DNA from: Microbacterium sp.
Lineage (GTDB): Bacteria; Actinomycetota; Actinomycetes; Actinomycetales; Microbacteriaceae
NCBI RefSeq assembly: GCF_003248605.1
Contig: NZ_QFPF01000066.1
Location: forward strand, 1 to 13,915
Length of the DNA stretch: 13,915 bases
Reading direction: 5' to 3'
The position numbers and the translations under genes were made by a program. Within the stretch, counting starts at the first letter, position 1, and every line of letters starts with the position of its first letter. Below are positions 7,083 to 13,915 of this stretch, in pieces. The notes under the pieces are model-generated. The model had not been told where the DNA came from. It did no database searches and saw nothing but the letters and a program-made list of their open reading frames with translations.

Positions 7083-7115
7083 TGTCGCGCCATCCGCGCG
7101 CAGATCGGCGCCGGG

Positions 7116-8093
7116 TCAGCGGATGACGATCGCGGCGGGCGACGAGACGTCGTAGAGGCTGGCCGTCTCCGGCGGCCGCGTCTGCATCGCGCGCTCCAGT
7201 ACGAGCGCCTTCTGCGGCGTGCCGTCGACCGATCCCCATACCACCTGCGTGCCCGTGGCGCCGAGGGTGAGCGTGACGTCGTCGCGAGTCGACGCCGACA
7301 CGCGTGTCACCTGCGCGCGGATCGCGTCGGGCAGCGCCCGCAGCACCAGACCCGCCGATTCGAACGCATCCGAATCCGTCCCGCCGTCGATCTCGAGCAC
7401 CGGGGGGCCCTCCGGCGCCGTCGGGGTCGTCTCGAGGACGACACCCGCCGCATCCACGAGCGTCCACCCGGCCGCGGTGTCGATGACGCCGATCGGCGTG
7501 CGCTCGACGATCCGCACCACGAGCTCGTGCGGCGGACGCGCCTCGAGCGTGTAGGACTCCACCAGCGGGAACGCCACGAGCGCCGCCTTGATCGCGCTCG
7601 CGTCGATCAGCGGCAGCGGGGTACCGATCTGCTGCCACAGGGCGTCCTCGACCTGTGCGGCCGGCAGGGTCGAGGTACCCACGACCGTCACCCGCTGCAC
7701 GGCGAACAGGGGGCTGTAGGCCGCACCGACGCTGCCGACGACGAGCAGCACGACCGCAGCCGCCCCCACGGTCCACAGCAGTCGCCGCCGTCGCGATCGC
7801 ACCGTGAAGCGCCGCACCTCGCGACGCAGCGCGCGGCGACGGGCGCGGGCCGCACGCCACACGTCGCGCAAGCGAGTGGGAACGGGGGATGCCGGGTCCT
7901 CCGGCCCGCCCGCGCGCTCATCGTGCGCCGCCTCGGCCTCGCCCGCGGCCGCCGGTGCGTCGCGCGGCGCCGGTGGGTCGCGCGGCGCCGGTGCGACGGC
8001 ATCCCGTTCCTGCTCTTCCCACGCCTCATCGACGTCGGCGGTGGCGGCGCGGTCGTCGGGTGCACGCGCGGGCAGCGGGGCGGGCCGGCGCAT
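7116..8093 (-). CDS. ftsQ: Cell division protein FtsQ (POTRA domain)
   Basis: This 325-residue bitopic membrane protein of the divisome is the FtsQ partner in the FtsQ-FtsL-FtsB type subcomplex. It has a long cytoplasmic N-terminus of about 104 residues, Pro/Ala/acidic-rich and then strongly basic. A single membrane helix (about 105-126) and the extracytoplasmic POTRA domain (about 131-199) follow; the latter begins [24 protein letters not shown], with [19 protein letters not shown] at its end. The FtsQ beta domain continues to the C-terminus. The start is ATG 8093, just 3 nt after the murC stop, with only a weak GGGCTGA-like ribosome binding site, so translation is probably coupled to murC. 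Sequence conservation is low, as usual for FtsQ, but topology, POTRA motif and position between murC and ftsZ make the call firm. Confidence 0.93.
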   Translation of the reverse strand: MRRPAPLPARAPDDRAATADVDEAWEEQERDAVAPAPRDPPAPRDAPAAAGEAEAAHDERAGGPEDPASPVPTRLRDVWRAARARRRALRREVRRFTVRSRRRRLLWTVGAAAVVLLVVGSVGAAYSPLFAVQRVTVVGTSTLPAAQVEDALWQQIGTPLPLIDASAIKAALVAFPLVESYTLEARPPHELVVRIVERTPIGVIDTAAGWTLVDAAGVVLETTPTAPEGPPVLEIDGGTDSDAFESAGLVLRALPDAIRAQVTRVSASTRDDVTLTLGATGTQVVWGSVDGTPQKALVLERAMQTRPPETASLYDVSSPAAIVIR

Positions 8094-8096
8094 GGG

Positions 8097-9509
8097 TCAG
8101 CCCGCGGCGCCGACCGGCGCGGTGCGCGAGAGTGCTTCGAGCACCTGCGGAATGATCAGGTAGACGTTGCCGCAGCCGAGCGTGATGACGTAGTCGCCCT
8201 CGCGGGCGACGCCCGCGGTGTAGTCGGCGGCCTGCTGCCAGTCCGCGACGAAGTGCACCTTGTCCGCGTCCGCGAAGTCGGCGCTCACGAGCTCGCCCGT
8301 CACGCCGGGCACCGGATCCTCGCGCGCGCCGTACACATCGAGCACGACGGTGAGGTCGGCATGGCTCTCGAGCACCTCGGCGAACTCGCGGTGCATGGCC
8401 ATCGTGCGGGAGTAGGTGTGCGGCTGATGCACGGCGATGATCCGACCCTCGCCGATGACCGTGCGCGCGGCGGACAGCGCGGCAGCGACCTCGGTCGGGT
8501 GGTGGGCGTAGTCGTCGAACACGCTGACGCCCCGCGACACCCCGTGCAGCTCGAAGCGCCGCACGGTGCCGGTGAATCCCTCCACCGACGACGCGGCCGA
8601 CTCGAGCGCGTACCCGAGAGAGAGCATCACCGCGATGGCACCTCCGGCGTTGATCGCATTGTGCGCGCCGGGCACCTGGAGCTGCACCCGCACGCTCTCG
8701 CCCCGGTGCGCAACGGTGAAGGCGACCGCCCCCCGGGTGGTGATGTCGAGGACGCGCACGTCCGCGTCGGCGGCCTCTCCGAAAGTCACGACATGCGGGT
8801 GGGAGAGCCGTGCGGCCACCCGCTGCGCACCCGGATCGTCGGAGGAGATCACGACGGCCTCGCGCGCGGCGTCGGCGAAGCGCACGAACGCGTCCTCGAC
8901 CGCCTCGTTCGTGCCGTAGTGGTCGAGATGGTCGGGGTCCACATTGGTCACGAGCGCGATCGAGGTGTCGTAGAGCAGGAACGTGCCGTCGGACTCGTCG
9001 GCCTCGACGACGAAGAGCTCATCGGCACCCACACCGCTCGAGACGCCGAGCTGGGCGATCACTCCTCCGTTGACGAAGCTCGGATCGGCACCCGCAGCCT
9101 GGAGCGCGGTCACGATCATGCCGGTCGAGGTGGTCTTGCCGTGCGCGCCCGCCACCGAGACGAGGCGGCGCCCGCCGATGAGCCAGTGCAGCGCCTGCGA
9201 ACGATGGATCACCGGCATCCCCCGCTCCTTCGCGAGGACGAACTCGGGATTCTCGGGCCAGATCGCGCCGGTGTGGATCACTGTGTCGGCGTCGCCGAGG
9301 TTCGCGGCGTCGTGGCCGACGTGCACGCGCGCACCCAGGGCCGCGAGATCGCGCAGCGCCTGGCTGTCGGCGCGGTCAGAGCCGGAGACGCGGATGCCGC
9401 GCGCGAGGAACATGCGCGCGAGGCCCGACATGCCGGAGCCGCCGATGCCGATGAAGTGCGCGGCCTCGATGCGCTCGGGGATGGGAAGACTCAGGTCGGG
9501 CTTGATCAT
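8097..9509 (-). CDS. murC: UDP-N-acetylmuramate--L-alanine ligase
   Basis: This 470-residue cytoplasmic Mur ligase adds L-Ala to UDP-MurNAc using ATP. The N-terminal UDP-binding Rossmann motif is [11 protein letters not shown] (21-31). The ATP P-loop is AGAHGKTT (120-127, Lys125). Central-domain residues include EADESDG (169-175) and [10 protein letters not shown] (189-198). C-terminal motifs are DYAHHPTE (333-340) and HQPHTYSR (361-368). The frame is open 36 codons further upstream, but that region is the palindrome-rich spacer after murG. ATG 9509 gives a family-typical beginning just ahead of the nucleotide-binding motif. A TACACT hexamer 9 nt before this ATG could give a nearly leaderless mRNA; CAGG is the only ribosome-binding-like sequence. 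It is followed directly by ftsQ. Confidence 0.96.
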   Translation of the reverse strand: MIKPDLSLPIPERIEAAHFIGIGGSGMSGLARMFLARGIRVSGSDRADSQALRDLAALGARVHVGHDAANLGDADTVIHTGAIWPENPEFVLAKERGMPVIHRSQALHWLIGGRRLVSVAGAHGKTTSTGMIVTALQAAGADPSFVNGGVIAQLGVSSGVGADELFVVEADESDGTFLLYDTSIALVTNVDPDHLDHYGTNEAVEDAFVRFADAAREAVVISSDDPGAQRVAARLSHPHVVTFGEAADADVRVLDITTRGAVAFTVAHRGESVRVQLQVPGAHNAINAGGAIAVMLSLGYALESAASSVEGFTGTVRRFELHGVSRGVSVFDDYAHHPTEVAAALSAARTVIGEGRIIAVHQPHTYSRTMAMHREFAEVLESHADLTVVLDVYGAREDPVPGVTGELVSADFADADKVHFVADWQQAADYTAGVAREGDYVITLGCGNVYLIIPQVLEALSRTAPVGAAG

Positions 9510-9518
9510 GACCTGACA

Positions 9519-9524
9519 AGTGTA
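9519..9524 (-). promoter_or_regulatory. Putative -10 element of murC
   Basis: Minus-strand TACACT fits TANNNT and ends 9 nt before ATG 9509, predicting a leader of about 3 nt. It lies downstream of two hairpins that may end the murG transcript. No -35 is recognised. Confidence 0.38.
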
Positions 9525-9550
9525 GGTCGGGCATGCGGCCGGGCCCGTCC

Positions 9551-9571
9551 CGGCGCGCCCGCCGGGCGCCG
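9551..9571. repeat. GC-rich hairpin in the murG-murC spacer
   Basis: CGGC-(GC)-GCCC, a GCC loop, then GGGC-GCCG form an 8-pair stem with a 2-nt bulge. It lies between the large palindrome (9599-9681) and the murC -10 candidate. It may be a second terminator element, but in such GC-rich DNA a short stem could arise by chance. Confidence 0.3.
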
Positions 9572-9598
9572 TGGGCCCGCCCATCGGCGCACGCCGGT

Positions 9599-9681
9599 GC
9601 ACAGCTGCGGACGACATCGCGCGACACGCCGCCGACCGGCGCCCTCCCCCGGCGTGTCGCGGGTCCGGTCCGCAGCTGTGC
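9599..9681. repeat. Composite palindrome A downstream of murG (terminator or structured element)
   Basis: Two nested perfect inverted repeats form one 83-nt stem-loop. The outer arms GCACAGCTGCGGAC (9599-9612) and GTCCGCAGCTGTGC (9668-9681) give 14 bp. The inner arms CGCGACACGCCG (9620-9631) and CGGCGTGTCGCG (9650-9661) give 12 bp. A 7/6-nt internal loop separates them and an 18-nt loop caps them. It lies 24 nt beyond the murG stop. A terminator-like role is plausible, but it is larger than a normal terminator and shares its core with palindrome B upstream of murG. Confidence 0.75.
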
Positions 9682-9705
9682 CCGCCCCGGCGCAGCCGCG
9701 CGGGG

Positions 9706-10779
9706 TCAGCGGGCGAGGACCTCGTCGATCATGGCGATGACGTTCTCGGTGCCGGTACGGGTGCCGACGGATGCTGCGGCCCGCCGCATGCCCTCGAGCC
9801 GGTCGGCATCACCCAGAAGCGGAAGGACGTCGGCACGCACGCGATCGGGGGTGAATCCGCCGTCGTCGATGAGGATCGCCGCGCCGGCGGCCACGGCTGA
9901 GCGCGCGTTCAGACGCTGCTCGCCGTTGCCGACCGCGTACGGCACGTACACGGCGGGGATGCCGAGGGCGCTGATCTCGCTCACCGTCGCCGCACCCGCG
10001 CGCGAGACGATGACGTCGGCGATCGCGAAGGCGAGGTCCATCCGGTCCTCGTAGGACTTCACGACGTATCCCGGCGCGCCCGGATCTTTCCAGTCCGAGC
10101 GATCCCCCGTGATGTGCACCAGCTGGTACCCCGCGGCGAGGACGTCCGCATACGATCCCGCGAAGGCCTCGTTCAGCCGCAGCGCCCCGAGCGAGCCCCC
10201 GAAGACGAGCAGTGTGGGGGCTGCAGCATCCAACCCGTAGTGGGCGGCCGCCTCGGCTCGCAGGGCCGCACGGTCGAGCCCCACGATCTCGGGGCGCAGG
10301 GGCATGCCGACCACCCGCGAGCCGCGCAGCGGCGTGCCGGCGAACGCGACGCCCACGCCCGCGGCGGTGCGTGCGCCGAGCACGTTCGCAAGGCCCGGTT
10401 TGGCGTTGGCCTCGTGCACGACGAAGGGCACCCGCGTACGTCGGGCGGCGACGTACGCGGGGGCTGCCGCATAGCCCCCGAACCCGACGACGACATCGAC
10501 GCCGTGGTCGACGAGCAGGCGCCGGGTGTGCACGACCGCGCGGCGGAAACGCGCGGGGAAGGATGCCGCCGCCCGGTCGAGCCGGCGCGGAAAGGGCAGG
10601 CGCTCGATCGTGAGCAGCTCGTAGCCGCGCAGAGGCACGAGGCGCGCCTCGAGTCCCTCTTTCGTGCCGAGCACGAGGATCCCGGCGTCGGGATCACGGC
10701 GGCGCAGCCCGTCGGCGACGGCCAGGAGCGGATTGACGTGACCGGCGGTGCCGCCGCCGGCGAGGAGGTAGGTCGTCAC
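9706..10779 (-). CDS. murG: UDP-GlcNAc transferase making lipid II (MurG)
   Basis: This 357-residue GT-B glycosyltransferase on the inner membrane face adds GlcNAc to lipid I to form lipid II. The N-terminal glycine-rich motif is [10 protein letters not shown] (8-17). Other family motifs are [14 protein letters not shown] (97-110), [11 protein letters not shown] (122-132), [10 protein letters not shown] (194-203) and the UDP-GlcNAc-binding stretch [24 protein letters not shown] (259-282). The start is GTG 10779. It has no useful Shine-Dalgarno sequence, but TAGCCT stands exactly 6 nt before it, suggesting a leaderless transcript. Unlike in many tight dcw clusters the gene is isolated on both sides: palindrome B ends 23 nt upstream of its start and palindrome A begins 24 nt beyond its stop. 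Confidence 0.96.
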   Translation of the reverse strand: MTTYLLAGGGTAGHVNPLLAVADGLRRRDPDAGILVLGTKEGLEARLVPLRGYELLTIERLPFPRRLDRAAASFPARFRRAVVHTRRLLVDHGVDVVVGFGGYAAAPAYVAARRTRVPFVVHEANAKPGLANVLGARTAAGVGVAFAGTPLRGSRVVGMPLRPEIVGLDRAALRAEAAAHYGLDAAAPTLLVFGGSLGALRLNEAFAGSYADVLAAGYQLVHITGDRSDWKDPGAPGYVVKSYEDRMDLAFAIADVIVSRAGAATVSEISALGIPAVYVPYAVGNGEQRLNARSAVAAGAAILIDDGGFTPDRVRADVLPLLGDADRLEGMRRAAASVGTRTGTENVIAMIDEVLAR

Positions 10780-10785
10780 CTCGAG

Positions 10786-10791
10786 AGGCTA
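10786..10791 (-). promoter_or_regulatory. Putative -10 element of murG (leaderless)
   Basis: Minus-strand TAGCCT (TANNNT) is followed by 6 nt (CTCGAG) and the murG GTG. It sits between palindrome B and murG, where a new transcription unit would be expected to start. No clear -35 is visible. Confidence 0.48.
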
Positions 10792-10802
10792 CCGGGCCCA
10801 CC

Positions 10803-10879
10803 CGAGACGAGGACAATCGCGCCGCACGAGGGGCGGACCGCTCAGCCGGTCCTCGTGTCGCGCGAAAGTCCTCGTCTCG
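10803..10879. repeat. Composite palindrome B between ftsW and murG
   Basis: The outer arms CGAGACGAGGAC (10803-10814) and GTCCTCGTCTCG (10868-10879) form 12 perfect pairs. After an AA/AA internal loop, TCGCGC (10817-10822) pairs with GCGCGA (10860-10865). After one C/C mismatch and a G-T pair, CACGAGG (10825-10831) pairs with CCTCGTG (10851-10857). The loop of about 17 nt contains the ftsW stop codon. The right arm is also a direct repeat: TCCTCGTGTCGCGCG (10850-10864) recurs at 10869-10883 with one change. The core resembles palindrome A. It may act as a terminator for ftsW before the murG promoter. Confidence 0.72.
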
Positions 10880-12092
10880 CGCGTCCCGGTGTCGCGACCG
10901 GCGCCCGCACGGGCAGCGACCGCGCGAAGGACAGGAGCACACCGCACGCCAGCAGCACGGAGAGCAGGGCGGTGCCGCCCTGGGACATGAACGGCAGCGG
11001 CACGCCGAGCACGGGGAACACCCGCAGGACGACGCCGATGTTGATCAGCGCCTGGCCGACGATCCACACCGTGATGGCGCCCGAGACGATGCGCACGAAC
11101 GGGTCGTCGGTCTTGCGGATGACATGGAACGCGCCGACCGCGAACAGGGTGAACAGGAACAGCACGACGATGCAGCCGATGAGCCCCAGCTCCTCGCCGA
11201 CGATCGCGAAGATGTAGTCGTTCGCGGCCGCGGGCAGCCAGTCGTACTTCTCGCGCGAATTGCCGAGTCCCAGGCCGAAGACGCCCCCACCCGCCAGCCC
11301 GTACACGCCGTGCAGCGGCTGATAGCACTCGTTGAAGTAGTCGCAGTCCGGGTCCATGAAGCTCAGGATGCGGCTCATGCGGTTGGGGCTCGTCACCGCG
11401 AGGTAGGCCACGACCCCCGCGGCGGCGATGAGCGGCAGGATGAAGATGCGCAGCTTGACGCCGGAGAAGAACAGGCCGCCCAGCACGATCAGCACGAGGA
11501 TCATCGCGGTGCCGAGGTCGTGACCGGCCATGACCGTCGCGATCACCGCGATCGATACCGGCACGAGCGGGATGAACACGTGCCGCCAGAGGCCGAGCAG
11601 GGTCTGCTTGCGATACAGCACGTAGCCCAGCCACAGCGCGAGGGCGAGCTTGAGGAACTCGGACGGCTGCGCCGTGAAGGCGCCGAGGTCGAGCCAGTTG
11701 CGGTTTCCGTACACCTCGATGCCGAGCGGGGTGAACACGAGCAGCTGGAACGCGACGGCGAGGCCCAGCAGGGGCCACGCGATCTTCTTCCAGAACCGGA
11801 TCGGAAAGCGCGAGGCGACGAACATCAGGGGGATGCCGAGCACGGCGAACACGCCCTGTCGCAGCAGTGCATCGAAGGGGCTCTCCCCCGACGCCGTGGC
11901 CGTCGCCGACGTCGCGGAGAGCACCATGACCAGGCCGAATCCCGTGAGCAGGATGGCCGTGGAGGCGATGAGGAGGAACTCGTTGGGCACCGGCGCGAAG
12001 ACCTTGCCGAGCGAGACCCGGGCGGAGAGCCCGCGTCCCGCGCCCTCGTCGTCAGCTCCCGGACGGGGCCTGGTCGGCGTCGTGATCGCCAT
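10842..12092 (-). CDS. ftsW: Septal peptidoglycan polymerase FtsW (SEDS family)
   Basis: This 416-residue polytopic membrane protein of about ten helices polymerises lipid II at the septum together with a class B penicillin-binding protein. SEDS signatures include GNRNWLDLGAFTAQPSEFLKLAL (129-151), MAGHDLGTAM (188-197) and NDYIFAIVGEELGLIG (291-306), where Asp292 probably matches the essential SEDS aspartate. QALINIGVVLRVFPVLGVPLPFMSQGGT (347-374) is a further signature. I favour FtsW over RodA because of its place between murD and murG. The frame continues upstream inside murD, but ATG 12092 has GGGGGAG 3 nt before it and a sensible cytoplasmic N-terminus. The gene overlaps murD by 41 nt. 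The last 12 or so residues, Arg-rich (RRGLSRDTRTG), are encoded by the right arm and loop of palindrome B, so the tail is probably not functionally constrained. Confidence 0.95.
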   Translation of the reverse strand: MAITTPTRPRPGADDEGAGRGLSARVSLGKVFAPVPNEFLLIASTAILLTGFGLVMVLSATSATATASGESPFDALLRQGVFAVLGIPLMFVASRFPIRFWKKIAWPLLGLAVAFQLLVFTPLGIEVYGNRNWLDLGAFTAQPSEFLKLALALWLGYVLYRKQTLLGLWRHVFIPLVPVSIAVIATVMAGHDLGTAMILVLIVLGGLFFSGVKLRIFILPLIAAAGVVAYLAVTSPNRMSRILSFMDPDCDYFNECYQPLHGVYGLAGGGVFGLGLGNSREKYDWLPAAANDYIFAIVGEELGLIGCIVVLFLFTLFAVGAFHVIRKTDDPFVRIVSGAITVWIVGQALINIGVVLRVFPVLGVPLPFMSQGGTALLSVLLACGVLLSFARSLPVRAPVATPGRARRGLSRDTRTG

Positions 12093-13620
12093 CCGCTCCC
12101 CCTGTTCCGTTCTCGGGTGTCGTGCCGGTCTGGATGATGTGCTCCCGCACGGCCTCGGCGAACCGAGTGCCCCGTTCGGCGTAGCCGCTGAACTGATCGA
12201 AGGACGCCGCGGCCGGAGCGAGCAGCACCACATCTCCCGCTGCCGCGATGCCCGCCGCCAGTTCGACGACGCGCCTCATGACGTGTTCAGTCTCACCGGC
12301 GTCCACCTCGATCACCGGCACCGCGGGCGCGTGTCGGCCGAATGCCGCGACGACCTCGCCGCGCACCTCGCCGATGACGATCGCGGCCTTCGCGGCGGGT
12401 CCGCGCTGCTGGACGAGGGGGGCGATGTCGACGCCTTTCAGCTGCCCACCGATGACCCAGATCGCCCCGGGGAAGGCCCCCAGCGAGGATGCCGCCGCGT
12501 GCGGGTTGGTGGCCTTGGAGTCATCGACCCACGTGATGCCGGCGTGCCGCGCGATCACTTCGATGCGGTGCGGGTCGAGCCGGAACGTCGTGAGCGCATC
12601 GCGCACCCCGGCGGGGGGCACCCCGAGCGCGCGGGCGAGGGCCGCGGCGGCGAGGATGTTGGCGACGACGTGGGGGGCCGCGAGATCCTGGCGGTGCAGA
12701 TCATCGAGCGTTGTCAGCTCGAGCGCGCTCGTGCGCCGCTCGTCGAGGAACGCCCGGTCGACGAGGATGCCGTCCACGACCCCGAGATCGCTCGGTCCCG
12801 GCACGCCGAGGTCGAAGCCGATGGCGCGGGCGCCCTCGACGACCTCGGCATCCTCCACCATCTCCCGGGTAGCGACGTCGGCCTTGTTGTACACGCACGC
12901 GATGCGGGTGTTGCGGTACACCACCGCCTTCGCGTCGCGATACGCGGCGAACGAGCCGTGCCATTCGAGGTGGTCGTCGGCGAGATTGAGGCACACCGCG
13001 GCCGCCGGCACCGGCTGTCCCTCGGCTGCTGCGAGCGAGAGGTACCAGAGCTGGTGGCTCGAGAGCTCCACGACGAGCGCGTCGAATCCGGCGGGATCAC
13101 GCACGGCGTCGAGCACCGGCACACCGATGTTGCCGCACGGCGCGGCGCGCAGGCCGCCCGCGACGAGCATCGATGCCGCGAGGCGGGTCGTCGTCGTCTT
13201 GCCGTTCGTGCCCGTGACGAGCAGCCATTCGGCGGGCGTGCCATCGGGCCGCACGACCTTGTCGCGCACGCGCCAGGCGAGCTCGATGTCGCCCCACAGC
13301 GGAATGCCCGACTCCCGCGCCCACGCGATGAGCGGGTGGTGCGGGGCGAAGCCCGGCGAGGCGACGATCACCTCGGGCGCGAAGTCACGGAGCGCGGCGG
13401 GAACCTCGTGGAGCGACCCGGTGTGCAGCCGCGCGCCGATGACCGGCAGCAGGCGCTCGTACTCCTCGTCGGCACGCTCGGTCACCACGAGCACCTCGGC
13501 GCCCAGCTCGGTGAGCGTGTCGGCGACCGAGAAGCCGGTCTGGGCAAGCCCCAGCACGGCGACGCGCAGGCCCGTCCAGTCCGCGTGCCAGCTGATGAGG
13601 CGATGGATGCTGTCGCTCAT
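12052..13620 (-). CDS. murD: UDP-N-acetylmuramoyl-L-alanine--D-glutamate ligase
   Basis: This 522-residue cytoplasmic Mur ligase adds D-Glu to UDP-MurNAc-L-Ala. The N-terminal domain begins around [17 protein letters not shown] (20-36). The ATP P-loop is [10 protein letters not shown] (136-145, Lys141). Next come CGNIGVPV (162-169), ELSSHQL (185-191) and [17 protein letters not shown] (215-231), with Lys231 the likely carbamylated lysine. C-terminal motifs are HRIEVIA (351-357), [10 protein letters not shown] (366-375) and [12 protein letters not shown] (466-477). The protein is longer than typical MurD of about 450 residues, owing to insertions and an acidic C-terminal tail of about 25 residues; part of that tail is encoded in the overlap with ftsW. 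Start ATG 13620 overlaps the mraY stop as ATGA. Ribosome binding is weak, so translation is probably coupled to mraY. Confidence 0.96.
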   Translation of the reverse strand: MSDSIHRLISWHADWTGLRVAVLGLAQTGFSVADTLTELGAEVLVVTERADEEYERLLPVIGARLHTGSLHEVPAALRDFAPEVIVASPGFAPHHPLIAWARESGIPLWGDIELAWRVRDKVVRPDGTPAEWLLVTGTNGKTTTTRLAASMLVAGGLRAAPCGNIGVPVLDAVRDPAGFDALVVELSSHQLWYLSLAAAEGQPVPAAAVCLNLADDHLEWHGSFAAYRDAKAVVYRNTRIACVYNKADVATREMVEDAEVVEGARAIGFDLGVPGPSDLGVVDGILVDRAFLDERRTSALELTTLDDLHRQDLAAPHVVANILAAAALARALGVPPAGVRDALTTFRLDPHRIEVIARHAGITWVDDSKATNPHAAASSLGAFPGAIWVIGGQLKGVDIAPLVQQRGPAAKAAIVIGEVRGEVVAAFGRHAPAVPVIEVDAGETEHVMRRVVELAAGIAAAGDVVLLAPAAASFDQFSGYAERGTRFAEAVREHIIQTGTTPENGTGGADGDHDADQAPSGS

Positions 13621-13915
13621 GCGCGCGTAAGCCACTCGACGTAGAAGAGACCGATGCCGGTGACCGCCAGCATCCCCGCGATGATCCACATGCGTACGAC
13701 GATCGTGACCTCGGCCCAGCCCCGCATCTCGAGATGGTGGTGCAGCGGACTCATCAGGAACAGGCGTTTGCCGCGCGTGATCTTGAAGTACAGCCGCTGC
13801 AGGATCACCGATCCCGAGGCGATGACGTAGACGCCGGCGACGAGGATCATCAGCAGCTCGGTGCGGGTGAGGATCGCCATCGCGGCCACGACGCCGCCGA
13901 TCGCCATCGATCCGA
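13617..13915 (-). CDS. mraY: Phospho-N-acetylmuramoyl-pentapeptide transferase, C-terminal part
   Basis: About 98 codons of the C-terminal end are visible; the rest lies beyond the right edge. MraY transfers phospho-MurNAc-pentapeptide to undecaprenyl phosphate to form lipid I in the membrane. The fragment reads [14 protein letters not shown] at the edge. It then has a hydrophobic helix, [26 protein letters not shown] with the diagnostic HHH motif of the family, and a last membrane helix. The frame is open to the window edge, so the first visible ATG is not taken as the start. The TGA stop overlaps the murD ATG by 4 nt. Confidence 0.95.
   Translation of the reverse strand, partial: GSMAIGGVVAAMAILTRTELLMILVAGVYVIASGSVILQRLYFKITRGKRLFLMSPLHHHLEMRGWAEVTIVVRMWIIAGMLAVTGIGLFYVEWLTRA

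Noticed and set aside
6941..7093. Upstream start for ftsZ at 7093
   Set aside because: It would add 51 residues not seen in FtsZ and would ignore the GGAGG in front of ATG 6940.
6941..7115. Riboswitch or T-box upstream of ftsZ
   Set aside because: Only short stems are present and no conserved riboswitch core is recognisable; the length and low GC fit a promoter region better.
9510..9617. Upstream start for murC at 9617
   Set aside because: The extra 36 residues come from the hairpin-rich spacer, resemble no MurC N-terminus, and leave out the start next to a -10-like hexamer.
9599..9681. Palindrome A as a DnaA-box pair, dif site or replication origin
   Set aside because: GTCCGCAGCTGTGC only loosely resembles a DnaA box. 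No box cluster, AT-rich unwinding region or recombinase gene is nearby, and the dcw locus is not where an origin would be expected.
9551..9681. CRISPR array or tandem repeat array in the murG-murC spacer
   Set aside because: The repeats are inverted, not regularly spaced direct repeats with unique spacers, and no cas gene is near.
3762..9740. Long plus-strand open frames (for example 3762-5957, 5228-6982, 7527-9740)
   Set aside because: They lie wholly opposite well-recognised minus-strand genes. Their translations are rich in Arg, Gly and Asp with no family motifs, as expected for antisense shadows in high-GC DNA.
11650..13644. Plus-strand open frame of about 660 codons opposite ftsW and murD
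   Set aside because: Low-complexity R/H/D/G-rich translation, no ribosome binding site, and full overlap with two certain genes.

Overview
This window is about 14 kb of GC-rich (roughly 69% G+C) actinobacterial chromosome. It carries the division and cell wall (dcw) cluster, almost all on the minus strand. The gene order, the DivIVA/Wag31-type polar protein, the FtsZ tail ending in DIPDFLK and the TANNNT-type -10 elements point to Actinobacteria. Microbacteriaceae (Microbacterium or a close relative) is the best guess. This is housekeeping DNA: I see no phage, transposase, CRISPR, defence or toxin-antitoxin gene, and no tRNA or rRNA.

Layout in the direction of transcription (right to left): mraY (C-terminal part only), murD, ftsW, murG, murC, ftsQ, ftsZ, a PLP-binding YggS/YlmE-type protein, sepF, a YggT/YlmG-type membrane protein, divIVA (wag31), lspA and an RluD-type pseudouridine synthase. 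Next comes one plus-strand gene, a Nudix hydrolase, which converges on the pseudouridine synthase. Divergent from it is dnaE (Pol III alpha), truncated by the left edge.

MraY, MurC, MurD and MurG make lipid II. FtsW polymerises it at the septum. FtsZ, SepF, FtsQ and the YggT protein build and anchor the divisome. DivIVA directs polar growth. LspA matures lipoproteins.

No gene-free stretch exceeds 300 nt. The longest spacers are murG-murC (196 nt), ftsQ-ftsZ (175 nt), yggT-divIVA (124 nt), dnaE-Nudix (90 nt) and ftsZ-yggS (84 nt).

The most interesting content is non-coding. (1) Two related composite palindromes of about 80 nt flank murG at almost equal distance. They share a core but have different, still self-complementary, arms. 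(2) Four genes (dnaE, Nudix, yggT, murG) have a TANNNT hexamer exactly 6 nt before the start codon, the geometry of leaderless transcription. (3) A low-GC island with tandem repeats lies upstream of ftsZ. Together these suggest that the cluster is divided into several transcription units rather than one operon.
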